64,000 bases of DNA from Desulfocurvibacter africanus subsp. africanus DSM 2603 (lineage in GTDB: Bacteria > Desulfobacterota > Desulfovibrionia > Desulfovibrionales > Desulfovibrionaceae). The stretch spans positions 186,001 through 250,000 of the forward strand of contig NZ_AULZ01000002.1 of the NCBI RefSeq assembly GCF_000422545.1, written 5' to 3'. The notes under the pieces are model-generated. The model was not told the origin of the DNA, ran no database searches, and worked only from the letters and a program-made list of their open reading frames with translations. Made by a program: the position numbers and the translations under genes. Shown here in pieces: positions 1 to 7,949 of the stretch; positions within the stretch are counted from its first letter, which is position 1, and each line of letters begins with the position of its first letter.

Positions 1-351
1 GAGCCTGCTCCTGCAGCGCAATCCGGCTCGAACACTCTGTCCGGGGCAGCTTCTCCCGCAACGTTGCCTGTACTCGGCATGGTGACCATGGTGGATCTCG
101 GCGCCAAGAGCTGCATTCCCTGCAAGATGATGGAGCCGATCCTGGCCGAACTTGAGAAGGAGTACGAGGGCCGAGCGGCGATTGCCTTCGTCGATGTCAG
201 CATCCACCGTAATCAAGCTGACCGCTTCGGCATCCGTGCCATTCCCACGCAGATCTTCTTCGACGCCAAGGGGCGGGAGATCATGCGTCATGAGGGTTTC
301 ATGGACAAGGGAAGCATCACGGCAGTGCTCAAGGAACTTGGCGTAAGCTAA
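1..351 (+). CDS. Thioredoxin-like protein, 5' end outside the window
   Basis: The reading frame is open at base 1, so the N-terminus, possibly a signal peptide, is missing. The visible part begins with an Ala/Ser/Pro-rich linker of about 25 residues and continues into a thioredoxin fold with a CIPC active-site motif in the context AKSCIPCKMMEP. The family cis-proline follows in the segment RAIPTQIFF. A role in dithiol-disulfide exchange follows from the motif. The linker suggests an exported or membrane-tethered form, but that cannot be shown here. The next gene, 39 bases downstream, is another thiol-redox membrane protein, so the two probably act together. An internal TTG at 64 could be read as a start, but the upstream frame has no stop and looks coding. 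Confidence 0.85.
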   Translation, partial: EPAPAAQSGSNTLSGAASPATLPVLGMVTMVDLGAKSCIPCKMMEPILAELEKEYEGRAAIAFVDVSIHRNQADRFGIRAIPTQIFFDAKGREIMRHEGFMDKGSITAVLKELGVS

Positions 352-390
352 CTTGCCCGGCCTATGGCCGTCATGCAAACAGGAGCCACG

Positions 391-1371
391 ATGAGACGCG
401 CAGCCGCGATTCTCTTTTCCCTGGCCGGGACCGCATTCTGCATCCTTGCTGCTTTAGGCCTGGCCGACGCGGTCTGCGCCACGGAAGGCTGCGCGCTGTT
501 CAAGGGCGCAGCGATTTTAGGGCTGGATCTGTACTGGATAGGCGCGGCCTTTTTCTTCGGCATGTCTCTGCTCCTCCTGCTTCAAAGGCGGCGCAGGGAG
601 TTATCGGCATCCGTCATGCTGCTGCTCGCGGCCGGGCTTGTCGTGGATGCGTTCCTGTTGGCCGTGCAGGCGGTCACGGCGCCATGCCTGAGTTGCCTTG
701 TCGTCGCTGCTTTGCTCGGAATCACTGTGCTCATGCTGCTGCCCGGATCGACCCTGCTGGCCAGGACGGCTGTTGTGTGGGTCGTGATCTTCGCGGCGGC
801 CCTTGCCGGCGTCGCGCGTGATCAACTTACTCCGGTACCGGCCTTCGGCAATCCGACGGCAGCCGTTAAGGTTTTCTTCTCACCCAGTTGCTTCGTATGC
901 CAGATGGAGTTGCAGGAGCTTGCCGGCAAGTCGGATTTGCATAAAGACTTGGCTCTTTATCCCGTCGCCAACGAATCCGGCGACCTGGAGGCCATTCACC
1001 GCTTCCGCCGGGTGGTTGCCGAGTCAGGCTCGCTGCCCATGGCCGTGGATGCCCTGTTTTCCGCAGGGGAGGGCCTGTCCTTGGGCGAGTCCCTGCAGTT
1101 GCAGGCCGTATCCTTTCGAAACAAAGTCTTCCTGGCCAGGGCTGGCGCTCGCAGCATACCCTATGTCTTGACCTCCTCGCCCGCGCTTCTGCAGTCGGCA
1201 TCGGCACGGCAAGCTCCTACTCCCGCCGTGGCAAGCGATATCGGCGCGGCCCCCGGCCTTGCACCGGCCGACGAAGGCTGCGGCTATGCGCGGGAAAGCT
1301 CCTGCGCCGACGAGGCCGCGCGCAATGCGCAGCTGTATAGCCGCAATTCACGCCAGAGCAGCCCGCAGTAA
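391..1371 (+). CDS. VKOR-like membrane protein with C-terminal thioredoxin-like domain
   Basis: This 326-residue protein appears to be a vitamin K epoxide reductase homologue of the bacterial disulfide-forming type. An N-terminal hydrophobic segment is followed by a loop with two cysteines (AVCATEGCALF), further membrane helices, and a CxxC in a later helix (APCLSC), the arrangement of VKOR proteins. A soluble C-terminal part carries a second CxxC (SPSCFVCQMEL) in a thioredoxin-like setting. VKOR-thioredoxin fusions pass electrons between a periplasmic thiol partner and quinone. The start at 391 is chosen because AGGAG lies 5 bases upstream. A start at 364 has no such site. The tail (last 50 residues) is Ala/Ser-rich with two more cysteines and may be disordered. 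The preceding thioredoxin-like gene is a plausible redox partner. Confidence 0.7.
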   Translation: MRRAAAILFSLAGTAFCILAALGLADAVCATEGCALFKGAAILGLDLYWIGAAFFFGMSLLLLLQRRRRELSASVMLLLAAGLVVDAFLLAVQAVTAPCLSCLVVAALLGITVLMLLPGSTLLARTAVVWVVIFAAALAGVARDQLTPVPAFGNPTAAVKVFFSPSCFVCQMELQELAGKSDLHKDLALYPVANESGDLEAIHRFRRVVAESGSLPMAVDALFSAGEGLSLGESLQLQAVSFRNKVFLARAGARSIPYVLTSSPALLQSASARQAPTPAVASDIGAAPGLAPADEGCGYARESSCADEAARNAQLYSRNSRQSSPQ

Positions 1372-1503
1372 AAGCCGCACATCATTTTGCCGGCAGCGCA
1401 AGCCCCAGACTCGTCTGACCAGCATAGGGAATAGGCGGCGAAAGGGCCCGAGCTGGCTGGGCTTCGAGTGACGGCCGATGTGATGCTTGCATTGTTGCGC
1501 AAA

Positions 1504-1523
1504 CATGATAACGTTAGGTCATG
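1504..1523 (+). promoter_or_regulatory. Possible ArsR operator at the arsR start
   Basis: An interrupted inverted repeat CATGA-N10-TCATG, with AACGTT inside it, overlaps the arsR start codon. ArsR proteins commonly bind dyads in their own promoter, so an autoregulatory site is plausible. The assignment rests on symmetry and position only. The rest of the 149-base gap (1372-1520) shows no clear promoter. Confidence 0.25.
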
Positions 1524-1907
1524 AATTGTTGCTCACTACACCCAGCTTGTCTCGCCGCGTTATCCAAACATCTGCAGCCAGAGCTGTTCAAGAGCCTGTG
1601 CGATCCGAGTCGGTTGGCCGTGCTCACTCGTCTGGCCTGCGCGCCTGGACCGCTCACTGTTTCCGAGGTCGCCTCGTGCTGCGGCGCGCACATCTCCGGA
1701 GCCTCGCGGCACCTGAAGATGTTGCGTGAGGCCGGGCTGGTGCAAGCCGAGAAACGCGGTCGCGAGGTGGTTTACCGTCCATGCTTCAATGAGTTCATCA
1801 AGACTCTGCGCGGGCTGGCCGATGCGCTGGAAGATTGCTGCGCCTCGGGGGAGTGCTGCGTCACCGAGAATACCGAGCAACAAGGAGACGAACATGAGCG
1901 AACGTGA
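1521..1907 (+). CDS. arsR: ArsR-family metalloregulator (first copy)
   Basis: This is a 128-residue winged-helix repressor of the ArsR/SmtB family. The core LFKSLCDPSRLAVLTRL and the recognition helix region SGASRHLKMLREAGLV are typical. It is unusually cysteine-rich: CC near the N-terminus, CC just before the recognition helix (VASCCGAHIS), and CC pairs near the C-terminus (EDCCASGECC), a suitable set of arsenite ligands. Its 3' end overlaps the arsM start by 14 bases, so the two are co-transcribed and the regulator probably senses arsenite to control methylation. It is not a close copy of the second arsR at 2997. Confidence 0.88.
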   Translation: MNCCSLHPACLAALSKHLQPELFKSLCDPSRLAVLTRLACAPGPLTVSEVASCCGAHISGASRHLKMLREAGLVQAEKRGREVVYRPCFNEFIKTLRGLADALEDCCASGECCVTENTEQQGDEHERT

Positions 1908-2730
1908 TGTACGCAAGGACGTATCCCGCGCCTACGCGGACGCCTTGCGCAGATCGAAGGCAGGCACTGGCGGCGGATGCTGCGGCGGGTCCGGCTGCTG
2001 CGGCTCGGCGGGAAGCTTCGGCACCCTGGCCGTCGCCGCGGGTTATGGAGAGGAGCGCGAAGCCTATCGGGACGCCGCCGCAAGCTCCTTTGGCTGCGGC
2101 AATCCCTTGGCTTTCAGCGGCGTGCAGCCCGGCCAGACCGTGCTGGACCTGGGATCTGGTGCGGGTTTCGACCTGCTCGTGGCCTCGGACAAGGTCGGAC
2201 CGCACGGCAAAGTCATCGGCATCGACATGACCGATGATATGCTCGCCACGGCTCGCGAGAACGCCAAACGAGCGGGCAAGGCGAACATCGACCTGCGCAA
2301 GGGCTATATCGAGGCGCTGCCCGTCGAGTCCGGCACAGTGGACTGGGTCATCTCGAACTGCGTCATCAACCTTTCGCCGGACAAGCCGGCCGTGTTCCGC
2401 GAGATCGCCCGCGTGCTCAAGCCCGGAGGCCGCTTCAGCATCTCGGACATCGTGGCCCAGGACCTGCCGGAATGGTTGCGCGAGAGCGCGCGGGCCTATG
2501 CCGCCTGCGTGGCCGGAGCCATCTCCGAGCAGAAGTACCTGCGCGGGCTGGGGGCGGCCGGGCTGTCCGGCGTGGAAGTCGCGGAACGGCTGGTGTACTC
2601 GGCCGAGCAGATGCGGGCGCTGGTGGGAGATGGGCTGAGCGATCTCATCCTGCCGGCCGGGGCGGCCATCTCCTTCGAGGAGCTTGAAGGCAAGATCTGG
2701 AGCGCCAAGTTCATCGGCGGGAAAACATAG
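1894..2730 (+). CDS. arsM: Arsenite S-adenosylmethionine methyltransferase
   Basis: This 278-residue enzyme would methylate As(III) using S-adenosylmethionine. The SAM-binding motif I is [11 protein letters not shown] near residue 85, followed by the acidic loop GIDMTDDML. Three cysteines lie where ArsM enzymes bind arsenite: SFGCGNP, SNCVINL and YAACVAGAI. The N-terminus has a Gly-Cys stretch ([13 protein letters not shown]) that may add metal-binding capacity. The start at 1894 is supported by AAGGAGA six bases upstream and by MSERDVR, a usual beginning for the family. It overlaps the upstream arsR, indicating translational coupling. Confidence 0.93.
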   Translation: MSERDVRKDVSRAYADALRRSKAGTGGGCCGGSGCCGSAGSFGTLAVAAGYGEEREAYRDAAASSFGCGNPLAFSGVQPGQTVLDLGSGAGFDLLVASDKVGPHGKVIGIDMTDDMLATARENAKRAGKANIDLRKGYIEALPVESGTVDWVISNCVINLSPDKPAVFREIARVLKPGGRFSISDIVAQDLPEWLRESARAYAACVAGAISEQKYLRGLGAAGLSGVEVAERLVYSAEQMRALVGDGLSDLILPAGAAISFEELEGKIWSAKFIGGKT

Positions 2731-2768
2731 GCTGCAAGTGTGGGCCATGCGAACGGCCTACGTTTACT

Positions 2769-2804
2769 CGGGCGGACAGGAACCATCTTGCCCGCCCGTT
2801 TTAA
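2769..2804 (+). terminator. Rho-independent terminator after arsM
   Basis: Stem CGGGCGG pairs with CCGCCCG across a 16-base loop and is followed by TTTTAATT. It sits 38 bases after the arsM stop and would close the arsR-arsM unit. Confidence 0.6.
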
Positions 2805-2805
2805 T

Positions 2806-2933
2806 TAGAGCATTTTGCTTTTGAAAATGCTCTGCAAGCCATGCGTCGGCATGGCTTGCCGCCGCGTAGGCGTTGGCGCAATTCACTTGTGCCGTCAACG
2901 CCGGAACGGGCGTCTTAAAAGCAATCTGCTCTA
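2806..2933. repeat. MITE-like element, intact copy
   Basis: This 128-bp element has imperfect 17-bp terminal inverted repeats: TAGAGCATTTTGCTTTT on the left and, read inward from the right, TAGAGCAGATTGCTTTT (15 of 17 match). It begins and ends with TA. Inside are three hairpins: 2807-2833 (AGAGCATTTT arms), 2834-2859 (perfect 11-bp arms GCAAGCCATGC with a GTCG loop) and 2869-2902 (GGCGTTG/CAACGCC). It has no coding capacity. A diverged partial copy lies at 60356-60445 and another matching end at 62385-62401. TA ends are typical of non-autonomous elements mobilised by IS630/Tc1-mariner transposases, but no transposase is present here. Confidence 0.75.
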
Positions 2934-2955
2934 GATGAGATGCGTTTCGTTAGTC

Positions 2956-2998
2956 TTGACGGCGACTCCGACCTATTGATATCCGTTTATCCGGATAT
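2956..2998 (+). promoter_or_regulatory. Putative promoter and operator of the second arsR
   Basis: A TTGACG hexamer at 2956 is followed 16-17 bases later by GATATC/ATATCC, a weak sigma70 pair. An inverted repeat ATATCCG-N6-CGGATAT at 2979-2998 covers the presumed -10 region and runs into the ATG at 2997. This position would suit autorepression by the encoded ArsR. The adjacent repeat element ends at 2933, so the native promoter must lie in this short stretch or inside the repeat. Confidence 0.4.
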
Positions 2999-3359
2999 GA
3001 AAATAAACTGTGAGAGTCTTTCCGGGCTATTCAAAGCCCTCTCCGAGGAGGTCAGGCTGCGCATGCTGGCCCTGTTGGCGTTCTCCGACAAAGGCGAACT
3101 GTGCGTGTGCGACATCATGTCCGCTCTGGACATTCCCCAGTCCACGGCCTCGCGGCACCTGGCGCACCTGCGCGGGGCCGATCTGGTCAAGGGCCGCCGC
3201 AAGGGGGCCTGGACCTACTACCGGCTTGTGCAGGATGGAGAGGGGCCTTGGAAGTGGCTGGAGCAGGCACTGAACGACCTGCGTCGCGAATGTCCGCAGG
3301 TCGAGCAGGACCTGGAGGCGCTCAAGCGCTATCTGGCGACCAAGCAGGAATCCTGCTGA
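2997..3359 (+). CDS. arsR: ArsR-family arsenical repressor (second copy)
   Basis: This winged-helix repressor has the classical arsenic-binding motif ELCVCDIM at the start of the recognition region, followed by STASRHLAHLRGADLV. It is 120 residues from the ATG at 2997. An upstream ATG at 2940 would add 19 residues that do not resemble the family and would leave only seven bases to the repeat element, so 2997 is preferred. Neither start has a strong ribosome site. It lies 44 bases ahead of the arsenite exporter and probably controls that gene and arsC. Its cysteine arrangement differs from the first arsR, so the two units may respond differently. Confidence 0.85.
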   Translation: MKINCESLSGLFKALSEEVRLRMLALLAFSDKGELCVCDIMSALDIPQSTASRHLAHLRGADLVKGRRKGAWTYYRLVQDGEGPWKWLEQALNDLRRECPQVEQDLEALKRYLATKQESC

Positions 3360-3403
3360 CCCTGACCGCAAGCCGCCATATCGGCGCATAAGGAGGTTGC
3401 ACC

Positions 3404-4507
3404 ATGGCCGAGACCGTGATCAAGCGCCTGTCCTTTCTGGACCGCTACCTGACCCTGTGGATATTCCTGGCCATGTTCATCGGCGTCATGGCCGGCTACC
3501 TGGCCCCGGGCGTGCAGGACGTCATCAACTACTTCCAGGTGGGCACCACGAACATCCCCATCGCCATCGGCCTCATCCTCATGATGTACCCGCCGCTGGC
3601 CAAGGTGCGCTACGAGGAACTGCATCGCGTCTTCCGGGATGCGAAGGTGCTGACCCTGTCTCTCGTGCAGAACTGGATCGTGGGGCCGATCCTCATGTTC
3701 CTGCTGGCCATCGCCTTTCTATCGGGCCATCACGAATACATGGTCGGGCTCATCCTCATCGGTCTGGCCCGCTGCATCGCCATGGTCATCGTCTGGAACG
3801 ACCTGGCCGAGGGCGACTGCGAGTACTGCGCGGGACTTGTGGCCTTCAACTCCATCTTCCAAGTGCTCCTCTTCTCGGTCTACGCCTACGTGTTCATCAC
3901 CGTCCTGCCCGGCTGGTTCGGCCTGGAGGGCGCGGCCGTGGACATCTCCATGGGCCAGATCGCCCAGAGCGTGTTCATCTACTTGGGCATACCCTTCATC
4001 GCCGGCATGCTCTCGCGCTACATAGGCTTGAAGACCAAGGGCCGCGACTGGTACGAGCAGAAATTCGTGCCGGCCATCAGCCCCTTTACGCTCATTTTTC
4101 TTCTGTTCACCATCCTGGTCATGTTCTCGCTCAAGGGCGAGTACATCGTGCAACTGCCGCTGGACGTCATCCGCATCGCCATCCCGCTGTGCGTCTACTT
4201 CCTGGTCATGTTCCTGGTCTCCTTCTTCATGTCCATGAAGGTCGGAGCGACCTACGAGCAGGCCACCACGCTCTCCTTCACCGCAGCCTCCAACAACTTC
4301 GAGTTGGCCATCGCCGTGGCCATCGCGGTCTTCGGCATCAATTCGGGCGTGGCCTTCGCCGCGGTTATCGGGCCGCTCGTGGAAGTGCCCGTGCTCATCG
4401 GCCTGGTCAACGTGGCCCTGTACTTCAAGCGCAAATACTTCCCCTACGCAGTGCAGAGGATCGGCGGCGTGTGCCACGTGACCTGCAAGCCGGACCCGAG
4501 GAGGTAG
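3404..4507 (+). CDS. acr3: ACR3-type arsenite efflux permease
   Basis: This 367-residue membrane protein has about ten hydrophobic segments and belongs to the ACR3 (BART superfamily) group, which exports As(III) using the proton-motive force. The conserved cysteine is visible in [18 protein letters not shown], and the functional glutamate in [13 protein letters not shown] near the last helices. Length and order fit ACR3, not the longer 12-helix ArsB. AGGAGG lies eight bases upstream of the ATG. The stop is four bases before arsC, so export and arsenate reduction are co-expressed. Confidence 0.95.
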   Translation: MAETVIKRLSFLDRYLTLWIFLAMFIGVMAGYLAPGVQDVINYFQVGTTNIPIAIGLILMMYPPLAKVRYEELHRVFRDAKVLTLSLVQNWIVGPILMFLLAIAFLSGHHEYMVGLILIGLARCIAMVIVWNDLAEGDCEYCAGLVAFNSIFQVLLFSVYAYVFITVLPGWFGLEGAAVDISMGQIAQSVFIYLGIPFIAGMLSRYIGLKTKGRDWYEQKFVPAISPFTLIFLLFTILVMFSLKGEYIVQLPLDVIRIAIPLCVYFLVMFLVSFFMSMKVGATYEQATTLSFTAASNNFELAIAVAIAVFGINSGVAFAAVIGPLVEVPVLIGLVNVALYFKRKYFPYAVQRIGGVCHVTCKPDPRR

Positions 4508-4511
4508 CCAT

Positions 4512-4940
<429 letters not shown>

Positions 4941-4950
4941 CCTGTTCCGG

Positions 4951-4966
4951 CGCTGACCAGCGTTTT
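4951..4966 (+). terminator. Weak terminator-like hairpin after arsC
   Basis: CGCTGACCAGCG can fold into a short stem and is followed by TTTT, 11 bases after the arsC stop. The stem is short, so the call is weak. The remaining gap up to 5152 shows no clear gene. Confidence 0.3.
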
Positions 4967-5152
4967 CTCGCGGTGGGCTTGAATCGTGAGGATTCATTTC
5001 CACGCCTCAACGCGATGCTTGGACCTTTGGAGCATTGCCGGTGCATACAGAGCAAAGGGTTGGATCCGGCGTTTCCGCGTCAGGGGAAAACCGCTTCTGC
5101 TTCCGCCCAGGACCTGATAAGCACGCTCCAGCAAGGCTGGAGATAATCCAAC

Positions 5153-6586
5153 GTGAAGAACTTTTCCCTGACCCTTAATATCCGTACGAAGATATTACTG
5201 GGCTACATAGTCTGTCTGCTCATCATGAGCGCCATTGGCTTAGTATCTTTGTACTATCTTCTTCTCGTGGGCGAAAAAATCAGACTTCTGGAGACGGCCG
5301 ACGACTTCACCAATGCCGTCCTGGAAGCCCGCCGCTACGAGAAGAACTACCTTCTGTACGGATCACAGGAAGACTACGAAGAGAGCAGGGCTTGGCTTGC
5401 GCGGGGGTTCTCCATGCTCGACAATCAGGAACCCTTGCGTTTCACGCGCCAAAGCCCGGACATGCTCAGCCCGTTGCGCGACGATCTCGTGCGCTACGGG
5501 CAGATCATGGAAGCCATCCGAGTGCAGCGCACCGCCCGTGCCGAGGACGACTTGCGTGATGTCGGCAAGGACCTCGTGGACAAGGCGCTGCATGCCGCCA
5601 ACGTGCAGCGGGTGGAGATTCTGCGCATCACGGACAAGCTCAAGGTTTCGCTGTGGGTCGGCCTTTCGGCCGTTGCCCTCTTCGGCTCCATTCTGCTCGT
5701 GTTCGTGAACCGCAAGTTCATCAGACCCCTGTCGCTCATCGAGCACGCCACCGAGCGCATCGCCCAGGGCCGCTTCGTACCGCTGCCGCTGCCGCCCGGG
5801 CGCGACGAGATCCGCCAAGTCATGGCGGCCCTGAACCACATGGCCACGGAACTCCTCAAGCGTCAGGGACAGCTCGTGCAGGCCCAAAAGCTCTCCTCCA
5901 TAGGCACGCTCTCCTCGGGCATCGCCCACCAGCTCAACAACCCCTTGAACAACATCTCGACCTCCAGCCAGATCCTCAAGGAGGAGCTTGGCGGCGAGGC
6001 TCCGGAGTTCCAGCGCAGAATGCTCGCCAACATCGAGCAGGAAACCTTCCGGGCCAGGGACATCGTGCGCGGTCTGCTCGAATTTTCACGGCACAAGGAC
6101 TTCAATCCGGCGTCCAATCGGGTCAAAGACATCGTGGAGCGCTCCATGCTGCTTATCAAGAGCCAGGCTCCGGCCGGCGTGACCCTGGAAACGGACATCC
6201 CCGAAGACCTTGTGGCATTCTGCGATAAGAACGGCATGCAGGAGGTCTTCATCAACCTCCTGCTCAACGCGGTGCAAGCCATCGACCAGCCGCCGGGCAA
6301 GGTGCGCGTGACGGCCAAGGACGTGCCGGGCCGCAACGAGGTGCGTATCGCCGTGTCCGACACGGGCAGGGGCATGTCCGAGGCTGTCAAAAGTCAGGTC
6401 TTCGACCCCTTCTTCTCCACCAAGGAGGTCGAGGTCGGCACGGGTCTGGGCCTGTTCATCGTCTACGGACTCGTGCTCAAGAACCGCGGGAGCATCTCGG
6501 TGGAGAGCTCCGTTGGCCAGGGCGCGACCTTTTTCATCACCTTGCCCAAAAGCGCGCCTGCCGAGCGCGCCGAGGTCGCCAGATGA
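5153..6586 (+). CDS. Membrane sensor histidine kinase
   Basis: This 477-residue kinase has two membrane helices, at about residues 13-38 and 166-186, enclosing a mostly helical extracytoplasmic sensor of about 125 residues. A HAMP linker follows (about 187-240), then the dimerisation helix with the phosphorylated histidine H259 in SSGIAHQLNNPLNN, and the ATPase domain with NLLLNAVQAI, DTGRGM and GTGLGLFIV. The start is GTG at 5153 with GGAG upstream. The stop overlaps the following regulator by four bases (ATGA), so the two form a two-component pair. The helical sensor resembles domains seen in chemoreceptors, and its ligand is unknown. Confidence 0.92.
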   Translation: MKNFSLTLNIRTKILLGYIVCLLIMSAIGLVSLYYLLLVGEKIRLLETADDFTNAVLEARRYEKNYLLYGSQEDYEESRAWLARGFSMLDNQEPLRFTRQSPDMLSPLRDDLVRYGQIMEAIRVQRTARAEDDLRDVGKDLVDKALHAANVQRVEILRITDKLKVSLWVGLSAVALFGSILLVFVNRKFIRPLSLIEHATERIAQGRFVPLPLPPGRDEIRQVMAALNHMATELLKRQGQLVQAQKLSSIGTLSSGIAHQLNNPLNNISTSSQILKEELGGEAPEFQRRMLANIEQETFRARDIVRGLLEFSRHKDFNPASNRVKDIVERSMLLIKSQAPAGVTLETDIPEDLVAFCDKNGMQEVFINLLLNAVQAIDQPPGKVRVTAKDVPGRNEVRIAVSDTGRGMSEAVKSQVFDPFFSTKEVEVGTGLGLFIVYGLVLKNRGSISVESSVGQGATFFITLPKSAPAERAEVAR

Positions 6587-7947
6587 TCGAGGCGCGCATC
6601 CTGCTTGTCGAGGACGAGGAAATAGCCAGGTCCAACTACGAGTATGTCCTGGCCAAGGAAGGCCATGACGTGACCGGCGTCGGTGACGGACAATCTGCGC
6701 TCGCCGCCCTTGAGCGCAGCACTTTTGATCTGGTCGTCACGGACTTGCGCCTGCCCGACATGGATGGTCTGGATGTCCTCCAGAAAGCCAAGGAGCGCTT
6801 GCCCGAGGCCGAGGTTCTGCTCATCACGGCCTATGGCACGGTGCCCATGGCCGTTGAGGCCATGCGCCTGGGCGCATACCATTTCCTGCAGAAGCCCATC
6901 GGGCTCGACGAGCTCCGCGTCACGGTGAAAAAAGCTCTGGAGAAGGTTCGGCTGCGTCAGGAGGTCAACCTGCTGCGCGAGCAGATCGCGGCCTCGGCCG
7001 GAACCGCGCTCGTGGGGAACAGCCCGCTCACGCGTGCTCTGCGCCAAGCCATCGCCCAGTTCGCGGCCGTGGACTCCAACGTGCTCATTCTGGGCGAGAC
7101 CGGCACGGGCAAGGAGCTGGTGGCCAAGCTCATCCACGTGCAGAGCCCCAGACGCGACAAGCGCTTTCTGGCCGTCAACTGCGCGGCCTTCAGCGAACAG
7201 CTCCTGGAAAGCGAGCTGTTCGGCCATGAGGCCGGGGCCTTCACCGGGGCGCGGAACATGAAGCCGGGGTTGTTCGAAGTGGCCGAGGGCGGGACGTTCT
7301 TTCTGGACGAGATTGGCGACATGCCCCTGCCCATGCAGGCCAAGCTCCTGCGGGTCCTTGAGGACAGGACGCTCATCCGGGTCGGAGGCACGCGGGAGAT
7401 ACCCGTGGACGTGCGCATCGTGGCGGCCACGAACAAGGACCTCAAGAGCGAGGTGGAGCAGGGCGCTTTCCGCCGCGACCTGTTCTACCGGCTCAACGTG
7501 ATCACCCTGAATATCCCGACCCTGGCCGAGCGTCGCGAGGACATCCCTGTCCTGGCCGAGTTCTTCGTCGGCAAGTACGCCCGGCTCATGGGCAAGAACG
7601 TGGAGGGCATATCGGATGCGGCCATGGGCCTGCTCAAGGGCTATTCGTATCCGGGCAATGTCCGTGAGCTCGAGAACATCGTCGAGCGCTCGGTGGCCAT
7701 GTGCAACGGCTCGCTCATTCAGCCCGCCCACCTGCCCGACGATGTGCGCGGCCTCGGCGTCCGCCTGACCCGCGCCACGGGCGACGAGCCCATGACCCTG
7801 CTCGACAACGAGAAGCGGCACATCCTGGCCGTGCTCGAATCCGTAGGCTGGAACAGGACCCGTGCAGCCGAGGTCCTCGGCATCGACCGCGCCTCTTTGT
7901 GGCGCAAGATCAAGCGCTACGGCCTCGGTTCCGGCACGGATTCCTGA
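6583..7947 (+). CDS. Sigma54-dependent response regulator (NtrC family)
   Basis: This 454-residue activator has a receiver domain with phosphorylatable D54 (VVTDLRLPDMDG) and the conserved lysine in FLQKPIG. An AAA+ domain carries Walker A GETGTGKE at 171-178 and the sigma54 contact loop GAFTGA at 218-223. A Fis-type helix-turn-helix closes the protein (NRTRAAEVLGIDRASLWRKI). It is translationally coupled to the kinase and converges on the Lon-like gene with only two bases between stops. A sigma54-like promoter with paired dyads lies beyond that gene (10034-10216) and is a likely target. That link is inferred from position. Confidence 0.94.
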   Translation: MIEARILLVEDEEIARSNYEYVLAKEGHDVTGVGDGQSALAALERSTFDLVVTDLRLPDMDGLDVLQKAKERLPEAEVLLITAYGTVPMAVEAMRLGAYHFLQKPIGLDELRVTVKKALEKVRLRQEVNLLREQIAASAGTALVGNSPLTRALRQAIAQFAAVDSNVLILGETGTGKELVAKLIHVQSPRRDKRFLAVNCAAFSEQLLESELFGHEAGAFTGARNMKPGLFEVAEGGTFFLDEIGDMPLPMQAKLLRVLEDRTLIRVGGTREIPVDVRIVAATNKDLKSEVEQGAFRRDLFYRLNVITLNIPTLAERREDIPVLAEFFVGKYARLMGKNVEGISDAAMGLLKGYSYPGNVRELENIVERSVAMCNGSLIQPAHLPDDVRGLGVRLTRATGDEPMTLLDNEKRHILAVLESVGWNRTRAAEVLGIDRASLWRKIKRYGLGSGTDS

Positions 7948-7949
7948 GC

